A stretch of 64,000 nucleotides of DNA. Source: Gluconacetobacter sacchari. GTDB taxonomy: Bacteria > Pseudomonadota > Alphaproteobacteria > Acetobacterales > Acetobacteraceae. Where the stretch lies: the NCBI RefSeq assembly GCF_014174255.1, contig NZ_JABEQJ010000004.1, positions 123,030 to 187,029 on the forward strand, written 5' to 3'. The position numbers and the translations under genes are program-made. This document shows, in pieces, positions 13,935 through 22,310 of this stretch; position 1 is the stretch's first letter, and the number at the start of each line of letters is the position of its first letter. The notes beneath the pieces were generated by a model. That model did not search any database and had not been told where the DNA came from. It was given only the letters and a program-made list of their open reading frames with translations.

Positions 13935-14576
13935 ATGGCGCAGGACGAGCAGGATGACGCGATGCCCTATCCCTCGTCCTTCGCCCGGACCAACGCCCGG
14001 CTGACCGCCGCGCTCGATCGCGGCGCCATGGTCCTGACCGCGCCACTGCGTCGGCTCGGGGTGGATTTCACCGTCGATCCCCAGCCCCGGCCGCCGCGTC
14101 TGGCACCGAAACTGTGGATACCGCTGACGCTCTGCACGCTCACGACCGGCATGGCCGCATGGCAGGTGCTGGGCCGCTACCACGGCTGGGCGATGGCCAC
14201 GATCTGGTTTCCCTTCCTCATCTCGCTTTTATCGCTCAGCGATGTCCGGTCGCGCCATCCGATCCTGCGCAAACCGGCCGAGGAACGCACGGAAGCCGAA
14301 CGCCGCATCGTCGGGCAATGCTGGATGGCCATGGCCGTCACCATCGCGCTACTCGCCTCCATCGGCCTGGCGCTGACCGCGTTCCATGTGGCGATGGCCC
14401 CCGCCCCTGTCGACGGGCTCGACCTCGCCCGGCGGATCATCATGGGCCTGTTCTTCACGGAATGTCTGGCCTTCATGATGCCCGTCATCGTCCTGTCCTG
14501 GCACGATCACCGGCCCGACGATGCTTTTCCGCGCCTCGCCGACATGAAAAAGCCTTTCAGCGAATCCATTCGCTGA
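13935..14576 (+). CDS. Unrecognised four-helix membrane protein
   Basis: A 213-residue protein I cannot assign. A polar N-terminal part (1-57) is followed by four hydrophobic stretches at about 59-81, 87-101, 129-154 and 170-190, with a charged cytoplasmic-type loop (RSRHPILRKPAEERTEAERR) between the second and third. It starts 14 bp after the tldD stop, with an AGGG upstream, so it may be cotranscribed with tldD. Its last nine codons and stop lie inside the stem of a strong terminator. It could be a lineage-restricted protein; database searching is needed to say more. Confidence 0.7.
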   Translation: MAQDEQDDAMPYPSSFARTNARLTAALDRGAMVLTAPLRRLGVDFTVDPQPRPPRLAPKLWIPLTLCTLTTGMAAWQVLGRYHGWAMATIWFPFLISLLSLSDVRSRHPILRKPAEERTEAERRIVGQCWMAMAVTIALLASIGLALTAFHVAMAPAPVDGLDLARRIIMGLFFTECLAFMMPVIVLSWHDHRPDDAFPRLADMKKPFSESIR

Positions 14577-14586
14577 AAGGCTTTTT
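14547..14586. terminator. Bidirectional intrinsic terminator overlapping the end of a CDS
   Basis: A perfect 18-bp stem with a 4-base loop (TCCA). The stem runs from AAAAAGCC to GGCTTTTT, so each strand ends in a T5 tract. It serves the plus-strand membrane-protein gene, whose stop (14574-14576) lies within the 3' arm, and the minus-strand TonB receptor ending at 14635. This is the clearest rho-independent terminator in the window. Confidence 0.92.
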
Positions 14587-14634
14587 GCAGAGTTCCGATT
14601 TCCCTGAACGGCGCCCCGAAGGGCGCCGCATGGA

Positions 14635-17061
14635 TCAGAAGCCGGTCGAGACCGTCACGACGGCCGTGAAGGGCGTCTGGAGGTAATAGACAGGCTGCGC
14701 ACCGGCAATGGTACTGCCTCTCACGCCCGTCACCCCATTGAGCGTGTTCTGGAACGTGTAGACACCGCTGCGGAACTTCGCATTGGTCAGGTTGGTCATG
14801 TTGAGCTGGATCTGCGGCGACTTCAGGAACCCGAGGCTGCCGAAACGATAGCCGATATTGACGGCATCGGTGATGTAGTTCGGGATCGAACTGTCGTTCA
14901 TCAGCGTGGCGTACTGCTTGCCGACATATTTGATCTGCGCGCCGATGAACAGGCGCCCGTCGTCATAATCCAGGCCGAGGGCCGCCATCACTTTCGGGCT
15001 GTTGATCTGGTTCTTGCCCTTGGTCGGCAGGTAATCGGCGATGGTGACGCCATTGCGAACGCCCGTCGTCCCGATATTGTTGTCGATCCGCGCGCTCAGA
15101 TACTCGAACGAGGCATAGGGGCGCAGATGATACAGGATCGGACGCGTCGACACCTGCACGTCGACGCCGCGCGAGGTCTGGCCACCGGCATTGACGGTCT
15201 GGCTGTAGCTGGCCCCACCCGCCGAATCATACTGGGTCAGCGTCAGCAGGCGGTTGGTCATGTTGTAGTTGAAGAAGGACACGCTGCCGATGACCGTATC
15301 GCCATTATAGCGATAGCCGATTTCCTCGGAGATCGAATATTGCGGCACCGAAGCCCCGCCGCGCTGAGTACGCGCCGCCGAGGTATTGGAGTAATAATCG
15401 ACCAGCGAGGTGTTCGAAGGCACCTTGAAGTTGGTCGCGCCATCCACGAAAATCTGATGGTGGCGGTTGAAGTTCCACGCAATGCCGATCTGCGGCAGCG
15501 GCTCGGCCACATGCAGGTTGCGGTTATAGGTGCCGCCGGGACCGGCCACGTAATTATAGACCCGCCGCGTCATCATGGCTTCCTTGAAGCCCAGGTCGAT
15601 ATGCAGCTTGCGGTCAAAATAATCCATGCTGTCGCCGATGAACAGCATGTTGACCTGCGACAGGCTCAGGAAGTCGCGATAATTATAGGGCTGGCCGTTC
15701 GGCATTTTGACCAGGGCATTGGTACCCCAGATATTGTACGGCTCGCCGGTTGCCTGATCGACCCTGCCGACGGGCGAATATTGCAGCAGGTTGGCATATT
15801 CGTACCACCAGCCGGCCGTCAGGTGATGATGGCTGCCGAGCTGGTAATTGACCTTGATCGTATTGCCGGGGCGGAACTGCTCCTGGTTCGACGGCGTCAG
15901 CGCCAGATAGCTGGCGCCGTTCGTCACCCGCCCGTCCCCGGTCAGGTCAACCGGCACATACTGGCCACCGTAATAGGTCTTGCCTTCGGTCAGGGTGCTG
16001 GCCCCCGTGCCGTTGCCGATACCATGCCAGAAATAGGCCGAATCGTCGATCGAAAGACGCGAGTTGATGACGATATGGGTCGGCAGGATGGCCACGACAT
16101 TGCGGAACGGATTGACGTGCAGCCGGTAGTAGTTGGTATCCTTGATGCCGCCGTAATTGGCATCGTAGTTCGTGCTGTAGCCGGTGGTGCGATATTGCGA
16201 CAGGCTGGGGTTCAGGAACGAATCATTGACCTGGTCGTTGTAGGAAACGGTCAGCCCGGTATGGCTTCCATTCTCGAAATCCTTCACGAGCTTGAAGTCG
16301 TAATGGAATTTCTCCGACAGGCCGGGGCCGCGATAATTGTTGGCCTTGGTATGGCTGAAGGCGAACATGAACCGCACGCCGCTATTGCCGATATCGCCTG
16401 AATTCAGCTTCAGGAACTGGCGCGTCATGTCGAACGAACCGAACGAGATATCGAGCAGGCCACCCATCTTGTGCGAAGGATTGCTCATCGTCGCCGCGAC
16501 CAGGCCGCCGGCACCGCTGACGATCGGGCTGTCGAGATTGACCGAACCGGGCAGCAGCGAAACCGTCTCCAGATCCTCGGCCTCCAGCACCTCGTTCGAA
16601 TAGAACTGCCCGCCGCCGATATCGTTCAGCGGCATGCCGTCCAGCGTCCAGCCGATATTCGTCTGGTCCAGGCCGCGGATCATCGTCGATCCGGAGTACA
16701 GGCCGAAGGAATCCTGATCCATCACGTTGGCGCTGGGCAGCATCTTCAGGATCTGCTGGATGTTCGTGGTCGGCGACTGCTTCGAGATGAAGTCGCGCGT
16801 GATGGTCTGAATCGCCTTGGGGGCCGTCTCGACCCGCATCAGGCCCGCGCCGGGCGACCGGGTCAGCGCGGTGCGACCGGTCACGTTCACGACTTCCGGC
16901 TTCGGTTCCTCCTGGGCCGGGGCGGCCTTGGCAGTAGGCGTCGGCGCCGTGGCCGTGGCGCCGGGGGCGACGCTGGCCGTCTGGGCGCGCGCTGCCGTAC
17001 CGGTCAGGCCGGCAATGGCGGTGCTGGCAAGAAGAACACTCAGGCGAAGGCGTATGACCAT
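14635..17061 (-). CDS. TonB-dependent outer-membrane receptor
   Basis: An 808-residue TonB-dependent receptor with a signal peptide (LLASTAIAGLTGTAARAQ), an Ala/Pro/Thr-rich spacer and a plug domain at about 75-200. The plug contains QTITRDFISKQSPTTNIQQILKMLPSANV and IRGLDQTNIGWTLDGMPLND. A beta-barrel of aromatic alternating strands follows and ends in Phe. There is no TonB-box match I can name with certainty. The ligand is unknown; the plug does not look like a classic siderophore receptor and resembles carbohydrate- or peptide-type receptors. Codon use is less G/C-biased than in the neighbours. Upstream lie two imperfect 20-bp direct repeats. Confidence 0.9.
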   Translation of the reverse strand: MVIRLRLSVLLASTAIAGLTGTAARAQTASVAPGATATAPTPTAKAAPAQEEPKPEVVNVTGRTALTRSPGAGLMRVETAPKAIQTITRDFISKQSPTTNIQQILKMLPSANVMDQDSFGLYSGSTMIRGLDQTNIGWTLDGMPLNDIGGGQFYSNEVLEAEDLETVSLLPGSVNLDSPIVSGAGGLVAATMSNPSHKMGGLLDISFGSFDMTRQFLKLNSGDIGNSGVRFMFAFSHTKANNYRGPGLSEKFHYDFKLVKDFENGSHTGLTVSYNDQVNDSFLNPSLSQYRTTGYSTNYDANYGGIKDTNYYRLHVNPFRNVVAILPTHIVINSRLSIDDSAYFWHGIGNGTGASTLTEGKTYYGGQYVPVDLTGDGRVTNGASYLALTPSNQEQFRPGNTIKVNYQLGSHHHLTAGWWYEYANLLQYSPVGRVDQATGEPYNIWGTNALVKMPNGQPYNYRDFLSLSQVNMLFIGDSMDYFDRKLHIDLGFKEAMMTRRVYNYVAGPGGTYNRNLHVAEPLPQIGIAWNFNRHHQIFVDGATNFKVPSNTSLVDYYSNTSAARTQRGGASVPQYSISEEIGYRYNGDTVIGSVSFFNYNMTNRLLTLTQYDSAGGASYSQTVNAGGQTSRGVDVQVSTRPILYHLRPYASFEYLSARIDNNIGTTGVRNGVTIADYLPTKGKNQINSPKVMAALGLDYDDGRLFIGAQIKYVGKQYATLMNDSSIPNYITDAVNIGYRFGSLGFLKSPQIQLNMTNLTNAKFRSGVYTFQNTLNGVTGVRGSTIAGAQPVYYLQTPFTAVVTVSTGF

Positions 17062-17500
17062 GTATAGACGGCCTTTTTCTTGTCAGAGGGGCAGAAAACA
17101 TCAACACGCCCCGAATGCATCGACATCGCACAATCATTTCGGGGAAACCGACCACTCGGACAAGTTCGTATCAGCAACCAGCTTTCACAGGCAACCGCCA
17201 TTGTCATAACCGATAGCCTTCACCATCATAACTGATGACCTTCACCGGAATCTGTTGCAAAATTGCATCGTTTTGGCCGGTTGAAAGCTGGATGCACATG
17301 GTTTTCCCGACCCCGGCGCGTCGTGGCCGTGACCATATATGATCGCGCTGCGGCCCAGGCCTCCCACGATCGGCGGCGTCACGACGGGCCGCGCGCGCAC
17401 GTTCCATGCATACCGTCTGCAACACGATATATTTCGACATTTCTTGGACGATACAATCCATGATACGATGCGCAAACCGGGCAAACCCGCCGCGCCGTCC
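17062..17500. other. Intergenic region upstream of the TonB receptor gene
   Basis: About 440 bp with relatively low G+C and no credible coding frame. It holds the presumed promoter of the minus-strand TonB receptor, a tandem pair of imperfect 20-bp direct repeats (17205-17246) and a small inverted repeat TGCAA-AA-TTGCA (17256-17267). It is bounded by a hairpin that once ended the decayed hydrolase gene. Confidence 0.5.
17205..17246. repeat. Two imperfect 20-bp direct repeats, 22 bp apart
   Basis: CATAACCGATAGCCTTCACC (17205-17224) and CATAACTGATGACCTTCACC (17227-17246) match at 17 of 20 positions. The repeat period is 22 bp, close to two helical turns, so a regulator could bind both on the same face. 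They lie about 145-185 bp upstream of the TonB receptor start at 17061. Confidence 0.6.
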
Positions 17501-17520
17501 CCTTGCCCCGGGGGGCAAGG
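17501..17520. terminator. Hairpin just past the hydrolase remnant stop
   Basis: An 8-bp stem (CCTTGCCC / GGGCAAGG) with a 4-base loop lies 5 bp downstream, on the minus strand, of the stop codon of the CocE/NonD remnant. It is probably the original terminator of that gene, left behind after decay. Confidence 0.5.
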
Positions 17521-17525
17521 ACCGC

Positions 17526-17711
17526 TCAGGGACCCTTCAGAGGGCCGCCATGAACTTCCGGCCAGCGCCGGGCGATCTCCACGCTGACCGTGGCCGGACG
17601 ATAGGCATCCTTCGGGGCGAAGAAAATATTGTCCACATAGGTCTGCGGATTGCGGTCGTAGAGCGGGAACCAGATCGACTGGATCTGGATCATGATCCGG
17701 TGCTCCGGCGC
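17526..17711 (-). pseudogene. C-terminal remnant of a CocE/NonD family hydrolase
   Basis: Read on the minus strand from about 17711 to the stop at 17526, the frame gives roughly 60 residues. They contain HRIMIQIQSIWFPLYDRN followed by PQTYVDNIFFAPKDAY. From established knowledge of the family, this is the conserved end of the X-Pro dipeptidyl-peptidase-like C-terminal domain of CocE/NonD hydrolases (glutaryl-7-ACA acylase-like). The catalytic alpha/beta-hydrolase domain is absent. The upstream side joins directly, in another frame, to the truncated TonB receptor, so a deletion removed the rest of both genes. No start codon is present, and the fragment is not expected to make a functional protein. 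Confidence 0.72.
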
Positions 17712-18991
17712 ATGGCGGCGTGCGCCATCTGCAAGGCCATCGGCACGCCCGAGACCATACCGTCGGCCAGCAGCGCCGGCACGCCATAGCTGGGCGAGGT
17801 CACGAAATTATTGGTCCCGCCATGGATGGCGCTGCTGATATCGCCATAGGCGACGATATCCGAGGCGACATTCCTGAACAGATCGAAATGGCCCGTGACC
17901 GCCGAGAGATAGGTGCGCTGCACCTGTGACGCGTCTCAGGCATAATCGCCGATCTCGTCATTGGACAGGATACCCTGGTACCCCGGCGGAACGTCGCTGG
18001 TATATTGCGCATAATAGGCCCACAGCTTGGCCTTTTCGTAATCCGGCTTCAGATAGGTCGTGTAGCGGCCCATCCTTTCCCACATGTTCTTCGTCAGGGT
18101 CAGGTAATTTCCCTGCGTGAAATTGCCGTAGCCGAAGAAGGCGGTTATCCTGCCCCGGTCGCCGACCGGCTGCACGACCTTGGCATCGGCCTGCAATTCG
18201 CTCTGGTAGCCCTGGCCTTTCCACATATTCGTATCGGTGCGGGCGAAGGAAGCATAGAATTTGGTGCCGGTGGGGTTCAACAGGCCGCTGTCCACCCGCC
18301 CATAGGTGCGATAGGCATTGTAGCTGCCGAATGTCTGGCTGATCTTGCCGCCGGGCCTGTCCTTGGGGTCGGAACTCGTATAGGTCATCGCGCCGCCGAG
18401 ATTCTGCGCCGAGAACGAATCCAGCGCGCCGGCCCCCTGCGACATCGTCATGCCCGCCAGATCGTCCTGGATCATCGCCTGGGTGATCGACACGCCATTG
18501 TAATTGGCGAATCCCTGGGTGCCGAGCGGTATGCCGTCCAGCGTCGCGCCGATCTGCATCTGGGTAAAGCCACGCACATAGAACGTATTGCCGTACGTAT
18601 CGAGGCCGAAGGCATCGGTCGAGGCGAAATTGGCCCCCGGCGTGGTCATCGAGAGGACCTGCATCGGATTCGTGCCGGAAACGAATCGATCCATCACCAC
18701 GCGCGTGACGGCAACCTCGGCCCCATGGCTGCGGACACGCGACGCCTCGACCCGGATCGCTTCCGGGTCCTCATGGGCGGGCGCGGCAGGGCGGGGATGC
18801 TGCCCGGCGACAGGCCGTGCCGCCGCGCCCGGATGCGGTTTCCTCGTGTGCTCATGCGCGGGCGTCGCGATCTCGGCGGCTTCCGCCGAGGAAACGGCCG
18901 AAGCCACCACCGCAAGGCCCGCGATCGCCGTCGTGCGCAGCAACCCGGCCCTGATACGCGGACCCCGCGTCGACCACCGCCGAACAGTCAT
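17712..18991 (-). pseudogene. Truncated TonB-dependent receptor with internal stop
   Basis: ATG 18991 has a strong AGGAG 8 bp upstream and begins a signal peptide (LLRTTAIAGLAVVASAVSSAEA). A plug domain follows with FYVRGFTQMQIGATLDGIPLGTQGF, then early barrel strands. After about 350 residues the frame meets TGA (17936-17938). The same frame then continues with receptor-like sequence (QRTYLSAVTGHFDLFRNVASDIVAYGDIS) until about 17712, where it runs into the remnant of a hydrolase gene. Most of the barrel is missing, so the receptor is almost certainly non-functional. It was probably an operon with the hydrolase and a relative of the intact receptor downstream. Confidence 0.8.
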
Positions 18992-19299
18992 TTCGTTTTC
19001 TCCTGCCGCATGCATCCATACCGACACGGCACGCCTCCGGCCCGATCAGACCGCCCGGAACCGGACAAGCCCCGTCGTGTCGACGATTTGTCAGAATATT
19101 ATTTATTTTATTTTCGTAACGTTACGGACAAATAATGTTGTCCGTCAACGATCAAAAACAACCGTCTGTCATAACTTCAGGTTAAGAGGCCGCCTTGAAC
19201 GCTCCCCTGCCGCGCGGCTGGGCCATGCGCCGTCGATGACGATCGACCGGATGCCGGCAGGCCCGGCGTCGCTGACCCCGATCCTGTCACGCGCACCGG
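18992..19299. other. Intergenic, AT-rich promoter-like region
   Basis: About 310 bp between the P450 stop and the start of the decayed receptor. The stretch 19090-19180 is the most A+T-rich part of the neighbourhood and contains the 12-bp perfect palindrome CGTAACGTTACG (19115-19126), an operator-like site. No gene is visible. Confidence 0.5.
19115..19126. promoter_or_regulatory. Perfect 12-bp palindrome in AT-rich upstream region
   Basis: CGTAACGTTACG lies about 125 bp upstream of the decayed TonB receptor start, within AT-rich DNA. Its form suits binding by a dimeric regulator, but the regulator is unknown and the element could be fortuitous. Confidence 0.35.
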
Positions 19300-20793
19300 T
19301 CAGGCGGAGTAAGGACAGCCGGCGGATTCATGCTCCCGCTCCCGTGCGGGCGGGCACGTCACGGCATCGCCAGCGGGCCTCCGCCGCCGATGGACCAGCA
19401 TCCCCGGCAGTCCGTCGCGCGGCCGCAGCGTCAGCCGGCATTGCGGCACGACTTTCTGCCCCGGCGGCAGGACGAAGCGGAATCGCTGGGCCAGGATCGC
19501 CAGGCACAGAACGGCCTCGGTCAGTCCGAAATGCTGGCCCGGGCACACGCGCGGGCCGCTGGCGAACGGGATGTAGCTGTAGGGCGCGGGCCGGCGCCCG
19601 TCCATGAAGCGTTCGGGCCGGAATTCGTGCGGCGCCTCGAACAGGCTTTCGGTACGATGCAGCAGCCACGGCACGATCAGGATCAGCGATCCGGGGCGGA
19701 CATCGATATCGCCGATTCGGTCCGCCTCGGCGTTCTGCCGGGCCAGGATCGGCACCGGCGGATACAGCCGCAGCGTTTCATCGATCACCGCCTGGCACCA
19801 GTGCAGGCGCGGCAGGTCGTCCAGCGTCGGCGCGCGGTCGCCGCACACGGCGGCGATCTCGTCATGGACGGCGCGTTCCACCCACGGCGCGCGGGCCAGC
19901 AGGTACCACGCCCAGGTCAGCGTCGCCGCCGTGGTCTCGTGCCCGGCCATGAAGATGGTGGCGGCCTCGTTGCGCAGCGCCACCGCGTTCAGCCCCAGTT
20001 CGGGGTTGCGCGCCTGGCGCCGGACCAGCAGCTCCATCATCGAATGATGGCTGCCCCGGCCGGCCAGATGATCCTCGACGATCCGGTCGATCACGGTATG
20101 CATGCGCCGCACGGCGCGTCGCAGGGCGGGCGTGCGCACCATCGGCAACCCCTCGTCCAGCCCCAGGAAATATCCGGGATTGGTCGAATCCACCAACGCC
20201 TGGTACTGCGTGAAGCTGGCCGACACCTCGGCGGTGTCCGCATCGCCCAGTTCCTGGCCGAACACGCTGCGCGAGATGATCTCCGCCGTCAGCGCCGCCA
20301 TCTCGGGCAGGATGTCGATGGTGGTACGGTCGGGGATCTGCTTCCAGCGTCGCGCCATTTCCAGGGCGGTCCGCTCGATGATCGGACTGAAGGCCGGCAC
20401 CCGGTCCTTATGCACGATGTCGGAGACCAGGGCCCGCCGCTGCCGCCAGGTCGGACCGTCGGAAATGAACAGCCCGTCGCCCAGAAGATATTCCAGCGCG
20501 CGGCGCATCTGCGGGCTCTTGCGCTCGTAATTGTCGCGCCGCTTCACCAGGATGTCGCGGATCACCTCCGGCGCGTTCACCAGGACGATCTGGCGGCCGA
20601 AAAGCCGGACCTGCGACACTTTCTCCCGATAGTCGCCGACCCGCCAGATCGAGAGGAAATCCCGCCGCGCCCGCAGCAGCAGGGGCAGGAATTTCCCCGG
20701 TGGCCCGGAATAATACGCCGCATGGGCCGGTTCCAGCACCGTGTCGGACACATGCTCCACGATCTCGACCGGCTGCCGGAAGCGTACGCGCAT
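19300..20793 (-). CDS. Cytochrome P450
   Basis: A 497-residue soluble P450. All signatures are visible: the I-helix oxygen-binding motif AGHETT (283-288), the K-helix ExxR as ETLR (Glu339, Arg342), a PERF segment, and the heme loop FASGPRVCPGQHF with Cys417 as thiolate ligand. There is no N-terminal membrane anchor and no fused reductase, and no ferredoxin or ferredoxin reductase gene lies nearby, so electron partners must come from elsewhere. ATG 20793 has GAGG 8 bp upstream; an in-frame TTG six codons earlier is less likely. The C terminus is rich in Arg, Glu and Pro. The substrate is unknown. Confidence 0.95.
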   Translation of the reverse strand: MRVRFRQPVEIVEHVSDTVLEPAHAAYYSGPPGKFLPLLLRARRDFLSIWRVGDYREKVSQVRLFGRQIVLVNAPEVIRDILVKRRDNYERKSPQMRRALEYLLGDGLFISDGPTWRQRRALVSDIVHKDRVPAFSPIIERTALEMARRWKQIPDRTTIDILPEMAALTAEIISRSVFGQELGDADTAEVSASFTQYQALVDSTNPGYFLGLDEGLPMVRTPALRRAVRRMHTVIDRIVEDHLAGRGSHHSMMELLVRRQARNPELGLNAVALRNEAATIFMAGHETTAATLTWAWYLLARAPWVERAVHDEIAAVCGDRAPTLDDLPRLHWCQAVIDETLRLYPPVPILARQNAEADRIGDIDVRPGSLILIVPWLLHRTESLFEAPHEFRPERFMDGRRPAPYSYIPFASGPRVCPGQHFGLTEAVLCLAILAQRFRFVLPPGQKVVPQCRLTLRPRDGLPGMLVHRRRRPAGDAVTCPPAREREHESAGCPYSA

Positions 20794-20877
20794 CAAAAAA
20801 GCCTCTGACAACCCTATCCCAGACCGGATATCACGTCACATCAGGGGCCACATGTCAAGAAATACAAAAGAAATCGT

Positions 20878-20908
20878 TGATTACCATCATATTTCGAAAT
20901 GGTAATCA
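20878..20908. promoter_or_regulatory. Inverted repeat upstream of the P450 gene
   Basis: The perfect 10-bp arms TGATTACCAT and ATGGTAATCA are separated by 11 bp in AT-rich DNA, about 85 bp upstream of the P450 start. It could be an operator. Alternatively, since the DUF1501 gene ends upstream on the same strand, it could be that operon's terminator (a T-rich stretch follows on the minus strand). Confidence 0.5.
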
Positions 20909-21091
20909 GTCCCGTTATCTTAACGTTTCCTCAAACAATTCCCCCTCGAATCTCGCCGACCGCAATCGGATATTCGGCACGCAAGACGATTATCGGCAGA
21001 ATACCATTGCGCCACATGCATGCGTCTTTCGGGTTCCACGGCCGCACCCGGGCGCGCGCCGCCACGTTCAGGCGGGGTCCGCTCCCGATGT

Positions 21092-22307
21092 CTAGGCGAC
21101 GCGGACCAGCCCGCGCATCGTCTCGCCCGTCGTCCCGGGAAAGATCCGCGCCAGCGCGCCATGGGGCACGCCCAGATGGTCGCGCAGCACGCCGGCCGCG
21201 ACCGCGCGCAGGTCGGTGGTCGGCGCCAGGTCGCGGTTTTCGAACAATTGCTCCTGCCGCAGCCCGGGCCATGTGCCGCCGACCCGCCCCCCGGCCACGC
21301 CCCCCCCCCAGCAGGAAGGCGACGGTCGCCGTGCCATGGTCCGTCCCGCCGGTGCCGTTCATGCGCACCGTCCGGCCGAACTCGGTCATCGCCAGCACCA
21401 CCGTCCGCGTCCAGCCGTCCCCCAGCGCCCCGCGCAACGCCCGCACCCCCCGGTCGAGCTGGCCCAGCGGCCCCTTCAGCCGCCCCACCTGGCCGGCATG
21501 GGTGTCCCAGCCGCCGATTTCCAGCGCCGCGACGCGCGGCCCGTCCGGCGCCGCCAGCATCCGCCCGGCAGCGCCGGCCAGGACGGAAAACGGGTCCGGC
21601 CTGCCCCCCTGTCCCGGAGCGGACGCGGCACCGTCTCCGGCTTCCCCCGCGACGGCATCGGAGAAGCCGCGCGCCTTCAACCCGTCGCGAAATCCCGGCC
21701 CGGTCAGCGGATCGCCCGCGTTCAGCGCGGCGATCTGGTGGTACAGGGCCGCGTCCGGATGCTGGCTGGCGGCGGGCGCGAAGGTGCCGATACGCGCGGA
21801 GCCGCGCAGCAGCAGCGGCACCGACAGGCCCATGGCCAGCCCATAGCCGTCCGGCCGGTGGCCCCGCCCCGGCAGGGCGGCGACGGCGCGGTTCAGCCAG
21901 CCGCTGTCCAGCCGCTGGTCCGCGCCGCTTTCCAGGTAATCCTGGGCCTCGAAATGCGACCGGCTGCGATAATGCCCGGCCACGGCATGGATCGGCAGCA
22001 TCTGCCCCGCGCCGTACAGCGCGTGCATTCCCGCCAGCGCCGGATGCAGGCCATAGAAACCGCCCAGATCCAGCAATCCCCCCTCCTGCCCCGGCTGCGG
22101 CAGCAAAAGCCCGCGCCGATACCCCGCGATGTCCGGGTCGCCATAGGGCGTGACGGCGGCAAGACCATCGAGCGCCCCGCGCAGGATGATCACGACGAAG
22201 CGCGGATCGTCCGGCCCGCCCCCCGATCCGGCGAGGGCCAGCGACGACCGCCCCAGTGTCCAGCTTGCGGCAAGCCCCAGCAGGGCGGAACGGCGACGGA
22301 TCATCAT
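21092..22307 (-). pseudogene. DUF1501 Tat-exported protein, frameshifted in a run of ten G
   Basis: The first frame starts MMIRRRSALLGLAASW, a twin-arginine-type signal, and runs through typical DUF1501 blocks (RGALDGLAAVTPYGDP, GGWDTHAGQVG, TEFGRTVRMNGTGGTDHG) to AFLLGGG. There a run of ten G on the minus strand (21300-21309) shifts the frame. With nine G the protein would continue VAGGRVGGTWPGL to RDLAPTTDLRAV, as in the family, ending at 21092 with about 404 residues. As written, translation instead runs on to 20931 in low-complexity sequence. DUF1501 proteins are secreted, sulfatase-like proteins usually paired with DUF1800, as here. The shift may be a sequencing error, a real mutation or a slippage site. 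Confidence 0.88.
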
Positions 22308-22310
22308 GGG

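Noticed and set aside
15127..16401. A 424-codon frame antisense to the first TonB receptor
   Set aside because: Some stretches look protein-like, but they mirror the conserved receptor codons; no start context or family match.
17204..17787. Two minus-strand open frames of 104 and 181 codons over the remnant region
   Set aside because: They read the decayed hydrolase DNA in the wrong frame; the frame with conserved CocE/NonD residues stops at 17526.
17690..17923. A separate 77-codon gene (GTG start) after the truncated receptor
   Set aside because: It is in the same frame as the receptor and continues its sequence after a TGA, so it is part of the pseudogene, not an independent gene.
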